From Archilochus colubris (taxonomy: Eukaryota; Chordata; Aves; Apodiformes; Trochilidae): a DNA stretch of 64,000 nt. The position numbers were made by a program, and so were the translations under genes. Below are positions 59,280 through 64,000 of this stretch, piece after piece. How positions within the stretch are numbered: position 1 is the first letter of the stretch; each line of letters begins with the position of its first letter. Where the stretch lies: contig CM041115.1 in NCBI GenBank assembly GCA_023079485.1, positions 39,876,305-39,940,304 of the forward strand, in the 5' to 3' direction. The notes under the pieces are model-generated. The model did no database searches. It had not been told where the DNA came from and saw nothing but the letters and a program-made list of their open reading frames with translations.

Positions 59280-60016
59280 ATTAGAAACATATTTTTGCAA
59301 ACTGGGAAAGGAGAGGCTGAAGAACAGCCCTGCAGAAAGACACCTAGTGGTCTGGACTGATGACAAGTTGAGTGTGAGGTAACAGTCTGCCCAGGCACTC
59401 AAAAAGGCCAGTTGTGCCCTGTGGTGCATCAAGCACAGCATCACCAGCCAGTTCAGGGAGGTGACTGTCCCACTCTGCACTGCACTGGTGCAGTCCACCT
59501 CAAGTACTGTGTGCAGTTTTGGCCACCTCAGTGTAAGGAAGACATCAAACTGTCAGGGGGTGTCTACAGGAAGAACACCAAAACAGTGAAAGATCTCAAG
59601 GCCAAGATTTCTGAGAAGCAGCTGAGCTCACTTGGTTTATTCAGTCTGGAGAAGAAAAGCTGAGTGGTGACCATGTCACAATCTACAGATGGGTCATGGG
59701 GGGGGCAGCAGATGGGGAGGTGCTGGTCTGCTCTTTCTAGTTATCAGGGACAGAACACAAAGAAATGGGAAGAAATGGTGTCAGGGAAGTTCAGATTGAG
59801 CATAAGGAAAAGGTTCTTCACTCAGAGGATTGTTGATCACTGGAACAGGCTCCACAGGGAAGTGGTCATGGCACCAAGCCTGTCAAGAGTTCAAGGAGCA
59901 TCTAGACAAGTTTCTTAGTCACATGTTTTAATTCTATATAGTCCTGCAAGAAACAGGGAGTTGGACTCAAATGATGCTTACAGATCCTTCCAACTCAATA
60001 TATTCTATGATTCTGT
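59280..60016 (+). mobile_element. CR1 LINE 3' segment
   Basis: ACCTCAAGTACTGTGTGCAG, CAGATTGAGCATAAGGAAAAGG and a terminal ATTCTATGATTCTGTA mark a CR1 from the ORF2 C-terminal region to the 3' end, plus orientation, with many frame breaks. Confidence 0.88.
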
Positions 60017-60086
60017 ACAAACTACTGTTTGATTTTTTTAACTTAAAACCAGCTATATAATAGAAGAAATAGAACAGATTTACAAA

Positions 60087-60235
60087 AGATCCCAGAATCA
60101 CAGAATATGCTGAGTTGGAAGGCAGCCATCAGGATCATCAAGCCCAACTCCTGTCCCCATGCAGGGCACCCCCAGAACCAAACCATGTGCCTGAGAGCAT
60201 CATCCAAATGCTTCCTGAACTCAGGAAGCCTGTGG
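60087..60235 (-). mobile_element. CR1 LINE 3' fragment
   Basis: CCAGAATCACAGAATATGCTG, GAGTTGGAAGGCAGCCATCAG and ATCATCAAGCCCAACTCCTG are the reverse complement of a CR1 3' end. It lies tail to tail with the CR1 that ends at 60016. Confidence 0.82.
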
Positions 60236-60806
60236 TGAAAGGGCAGGCTGTCCTCTCCATGAAGGATCCACGTGGAGCATAAGTGGTCCTGAAGCTGTGG
60301 AAGAGGGAACTGATGGGAGGGACTCATGTCAAAGGCTTCATGAAGGACCCTCTCCTGTGGGAGGGACCCCAGTGCTGCAGTGGGGGAACACTGTGAGGAA
60401 TCCTTCTCCCTGAGGAGGAAGGAGGGGCAGAAAAACCACGGCTGAAAAAGTGAGAGTAAACATCATTTCTCATCTGCTTGTTCTGCTGGGGAGGAGAAGA
60501 CGGAGATAGCAGGAACAAAGTAATTTGGGCCCTGGAAGAAAGGAGGGGTGAGTTAAGGTATTTAAGCTTTGGGTGTTGCTTCCTCTTTGTCCTGTTTACA
60601 TCTGATCAGTGATAAATTAAACAGATTTTTTTCCCCAAGTTGAGTCTGGTTTGCCTGCAGCCATAATGGGTGACTGAAACCTTCCTAGCCCTTGTCTTGA
60701 CTAACGAGCTTTTAGTTGGATTTTCTCCTTCCCATCACACAGTGGGGGCAGGGGTGACTGAGCTGATGCCTGGTTCTTTGTTACTGTCTGGGCCTGAACC
60801 ACAACA
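60236..60806 (+). mobile_element. ERVL-type LTR, 5' truncated
   Basis: Recognisable blocks in order: CTGTGGGAGGGACCCCAGTGC, CTCCCTGAGGAGGAAGGAGG, AGTGATAAATTAAACAGATT, CCCCAAGTTGAGTCTGGTTTG and a terminal GGCCTGAACCACAACA. The AATTAAA and GAGTCTG region is typical of the R/U5 end of a bird ERVL LTR as I recall it. Confidence 0.7.
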
Positions 60807-61655
60807 ACTTTTTACATGTCTGCTAGAAGACAGACTATGACCTGCAAGTAGCAAAGAAAAGGCAGAGAAAGAGTGGAAGACAAGAAGTCAACATCAATTG
60901 TTTTACAGGCTGGGTACAGAGATATAAGCAGACCAAATAAAAATCAAGCAGGAAAACTGTGGGCAACCTGGCACTCAGGATCCCCACATCAACCTGATGT
61001 GTCTTTATTTTATGCCAGGAGATGTCTCTGAGCTACTAATTCTAAGGTGTGAAAAGAACAGGAAATGGAGACGCTGGAGCCAGGGATAGGACTCATGGCT
61101 GGAAATGACCCCCACAAAGTCACAGTGATAGGAATGTGCTATACATTAAATTTGTCCCAGCTCTGTTGCTACCACCCTCCCTGGACCTCCAAACATGAAG
61201 TCTAAGTACTGCCATGCTCTGGCAAAACCTTACCAATCTTTGTGGGTCACAGCAGTTCTGAGTCAGCCAGTCCTTTAAAGCTGCTCCAAATTTCAGAAAC
61301 CAGCTGTTTGTCATAGTGAACAGAAGGCCAAGGAAGCCATTGCACAAACTTCTTAGGAGTTTGAGTCAGGTCTTTCCTGATTAATGATAACCAGAGGGAT
61401 GAATCAGACATTTCTTCCTCCAAGACTTCACATTATCCTTTAGTATGCAAGGAGGGATGCCTTATTATGTTTCCTCAGGGAATCTCAACAGAAGTAGTAA
61501 CCATATAAATGACTCAGGATCCTTGTTAAAAGGTATCTGTATCTGTGGAACAAAATACCTCAATATTGCCCAGGTCTCTTAAACATCACCCCAATGCTGG
61601 TTTGACTAAGGTTTATTTAAAATAAAAAAAATAAATCAAACCAAAGGGAGAGAGG
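60807..61655 (-). other. SNAPC3: SNAPC3 intron, unassigned stretch
   Basis: The DNA after the LTR could be ERV internal sequence, but I recognise no family landmark, coding frame or exon. Confidence 0.4.
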
Positions 61656-62699
61656 CGAGAGGCGAGAGGCGGAGAGAGGAGGGGAGAGGAGGGGAGAGGA
61701 GGGGAGAGGAGGGGAGAGGAGGGGAGAGGAGGGGAGAGGAGGGGAGAGGAGGGGAGAGGAGGGGAGAGGAGGGGAGAGGAGGGAGGGGAGAGGAGGGGAG
61801 AGGAGGGGAGAGGAGGGGAGAGGAGGGGAGAGGGAGAGGGAGAGGAGGGGAGAGGAGGAGAGGAGGGAGGAGAGGGAGGGAGAGGAGGGAGAGGGAGGGG
61901 GAGAGGAGGGAGAGGAGGGAGAGGGAGGAGGAGGAGGGAGAGGAGGGGGAGAGGGAGGGAGAGGAGGGAGAGGAGGAGAGGAGGGAGGGGAGAGGAGGGG
62001 AGAGGAGGGGAGAGGGAGGGAGAGAGGGAGGAGAGGAGGAGAGGAGGGGAGAGGAGGGAAGGAGGGAGAGGGAGGGAGAGGGAGGGAGAGGAGGAGGAGG
62101 GAGAGGGAGGGAGAGAGGAGGGAGAGGAGGGAGAGGAGGAGGGGAGAGGAGGAGGGGGAGAGGGAGGGAGAGGACGGGAGAGGAGGGGAGAGGAGGGGAG
62201 AGGAGGGGAGAGGAGGGGAGAGGAGGGGAGAGGAGGGGAGAGGAGGGGAGAGGAGGGGAGAAAGGAGAGAGGAGGGGAGAAAGGAGAGAGGAGGGGAGAA
62301 AGGAGAGAGGAGGGGAGAAAGGAGAGAGGAGGGGAGAAAGGAGAGAGGAGGGGAGAAAGGAAGGGGGGAGAAAGGAAGGGGGGAGAAAGGAAGGGGGGAG
62401 AAAGGAAGGGGGGAGAAAGGAAGGGGGGAGAAAGGAAGGGGGGAGAAAGGAAGGGGGGAGAAAGGAAGGGGGGAGAAAGGAAGGGGGGAGAAAGGAAGGG
62501 GGGAGAAAGAAGGGGAGAAAGGAAGGGGGAGAAAGAAGGGGGAGAAAGGAAGGGGGGAGAAAGGAAGGGGGGAGAAAGGAAGGGGGGAGAAAGGAAGGGG
62601 GGAGAAAGGAAGGGGGGAGAAAGGAAGGGGGGAGAAAGGAAGGGGGGAGAAAGGAAGGGGGGAGAAAGGAAGGGGGGAGAAAGGAAGGGGGGAGAAAGG
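61656..62699 (+). repeat. Homopurine G/A satellite with three unit types
   Basis: About 1.04 kb of almost pure G/A on plus. It opens with a 10-base unit (GGGGAGAGGA), passes through irregular GGGAGA and GGA mixtures, then an 18-19-base unit (GGGGAGAAAGGAGAGAGGA), and ends in a 15-base unit (AAAGGAAGGGGGGAG) repeated many times. A lone C interrupts at 62175. Long minus-strand frames across it (Ser/Pro/Leu/Phe repeats) are artefacts. Confidence 0.96.
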
Positions 62700-62702
62700 G
62701 AA

Positions 62703-63445
62703 CATTTCAATTGCAGGAAATCTAAAAGCATTCAGCCCAACTACCTGACCACTCCAAGGTTGACCAAAACTTAAAGCATATTATTAAGGGTATTGTCCAC
62801 ATGTCTCTTCAACAGTAACAGGCATGGGGCAGCAACCACCTCCCTAGGAAGCCTGTTCCAGTATTTGACCACTCTCATGGTAAAAAAAATGCTTCAATAG
62901 GTCCAGTCTCCACCTTCCCAGCACAGCTTTGAATCATTCCCACATGTTCTGTCACTGGAACCCAGAGTGAAGAGCTCAGCATCTCCCTCTCCTCTTCTAC
63001 TCCTCAGGAAGCTATAAGAGCAATGAGGTCACCTCTTGGCCTCCTCATCTCCAAACTAGACAAGGACAAAGTCCTTAGCCACAACTCATAGCACGTGCCT
63101 CCTAGCCCTTACACCAGCTTTGTTGCCCTCCTCTGGTCTTGAACACTGGGGGGCAAAGAGCACAAGATGAAGCCACACAAATGCTACATACAGCAGGATA
63201 ATCCCCTCTCTTCACCTGCTGGTTGTGCTGAGTCTAATGTCAGCATCTGGGCTGCCCTGTTGCCGGCCAGGGCATGTGGCTGACCCAGGTAGAGCCTGCT
63301 GCCCACCACCACCCCCCAGGTCCCTTTGTGCAGGGCTGCTCTCCAGAAACTCTTCTCCCAATTTATTCTTGTGCCCAGCATTAGTCCATTATAGGTGCAG
63401 AATCTGGCATTTGGACATGTTAAATTTTATCCTGTTAATCACTGC
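62703..63445 (-). mobile_element. CR1 LINE, reverse orientation
   Basis: The plus-strand blocks GCAACCACCTCCCTAGGAAGC, GTATTTGACCACTCTCATGG and GCTGACCCAGGTAGAGCCTG, then CACCACCCCCCAGGTCCCTTT, follow the reverse complement of the CR1 3' region. Its 3' terminal side abuts the purine satellite. Confidence 0.82.
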
Positions 63446-64000
63446 CCAATGATGAAAAAGCAGAGAAGAAAAGCACAAAATCCAAAAGTAGCAGGAATGA
63501 AAGGGATGTTAGGCCTATTTATGCTAATAAAATTTTAAAAATTCCTTTTACTGTCTCTGTATCAGCTGGCAAGCTACTCTTGTTCACTTGTCTACCAAAG
63601 AGGGCAGCAACTCTACCTTTTCACTCAGCCTATGTACTCAAACTGCACTTAAAGAGAAGCAAAAGTTGGCACCAACAGCTAAATTACATAGCCTCTTTCC
63701 TGCAGACTCTCAGAGCACCATTCTTATTTAAATCAGGCTCCAAGATCCTTAAATTAGAAGTTATTTTCTCTATTTGGACAAGCTAATGTACTTCTGGCAG
63801 GTCATGGTGCCACTTCCTTCCTACACTGAAAGAAAGAAAGTTCTGCCTCACTGGTAGCTGAAACAATTATGTGAGCTTTCTTGTGAAGAGTTACCACACA
63901 GAGCCTCTGTTTCAGTGCAAAATGTAAATCCACAACCATCCTTGATGAAATCAAACACATGGAATGAATGCACACCACTCATTAACATCTGCTAGGAGGG
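63446..64000 (-). other. SNAPC3: SNAPC3 intron continuing past the right edge
   Basis: AT-rich DNA with no exon of SNAPC3 recognised on the minus strand. The intron upstream of the exon at 58542 is therefore at least 5.4 kb. Confidence 0.55.

Noticed and set aside
61613..62731. Roughly 370-codon minus-strand Ser/Pro/Leu/Phe repeat frames
   Set aside because: They are translations of the purine satellite with no independent coding evidence; two frames are open simultaneously because the repeat lacks stops.
58543..64000. Search for further upstream SNAPC3 exons
   Set aside because: No minus-strand segment resembling the conserved SNAP50 stretch before DLYKSAFF was found; the candidate frames are CR1 or satellite.

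Overview
The window is vertebrate nuclear DNA, most likely from a bird. It carries two intron-rich genes with CpG-island promoters and GT/AG introns, and its repeats are CR1 LINE fragments in both orientations plus several bird-type ERV LTRs. The species cannot be fixed from the sequence alone.

Layout. Positions 1-8.5 kb are upstream DNA with an isolated CpG island (about 0.83-1.97 kb) and a few repeat fragments. From about 8.2 kb to about 45.5 kb on the plus strand lies a complete PSIP1 gene (LEDGF/p75). I placed 16 coding exons; they join in frame to a 576-residue protein from the ATG at 8698 to the TGA ending at 43664. The PWWP domain is in the first three coding exons, the NLS and AT-hooks in the middle exons, and the integrase-binding domain (IBD) in the exons at 37.3, 39.2 and 39.9 kb. 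Intron 3 (14.5-24.0 kb) holds a nest of CR1 and LTR insertions, a roughly 0.6 kb pyrimidine satellite, an intronic CpG island at 21.6-22.2 kb and a degenerate CR1 reverse-transcriptase segment.

From about 49.4 kb to beyond the right edge, on the minus strand, is the 3' half of SNAPC3 (SNAP50). Its four last coding exons are present (58542-58460, 57157-56993, 52090-51983, 50341-50194); the 5' exons lie outside the window. PSIP1 and SNAPC3 are tail to tail, as I remember them on human 9p22. SNAPC3's introns hold a nested ERV/CR1 composite (53.1-56.9 kb), another LTR/CR1 cluster (58.9-60.8 kb) and a roughly 1 kb homopurine satellite (61.66-62.70 kb).

Roles. PSIP1 encodes a chromatin tether that reads H3K36-methylated nucleosomes and recruits partners through the IBD. 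SNAPC3 encodes a DNA-binding subunit of the snRNA-promoter complex SNAPc. They are neighbours, with no evidence of a shared pathway. The most interesting points are an extra PSIP1 exon I do not recall in the mammalian protein, an intronic CpG island that could drive a PWWP-less isoform, two splice donors that would create an immediate stop if unspliced, and the nested repeats. I found no unknown protein-coding system. Repeat boundaries are approximate because they were made by eye from remembered family consensus sequences.
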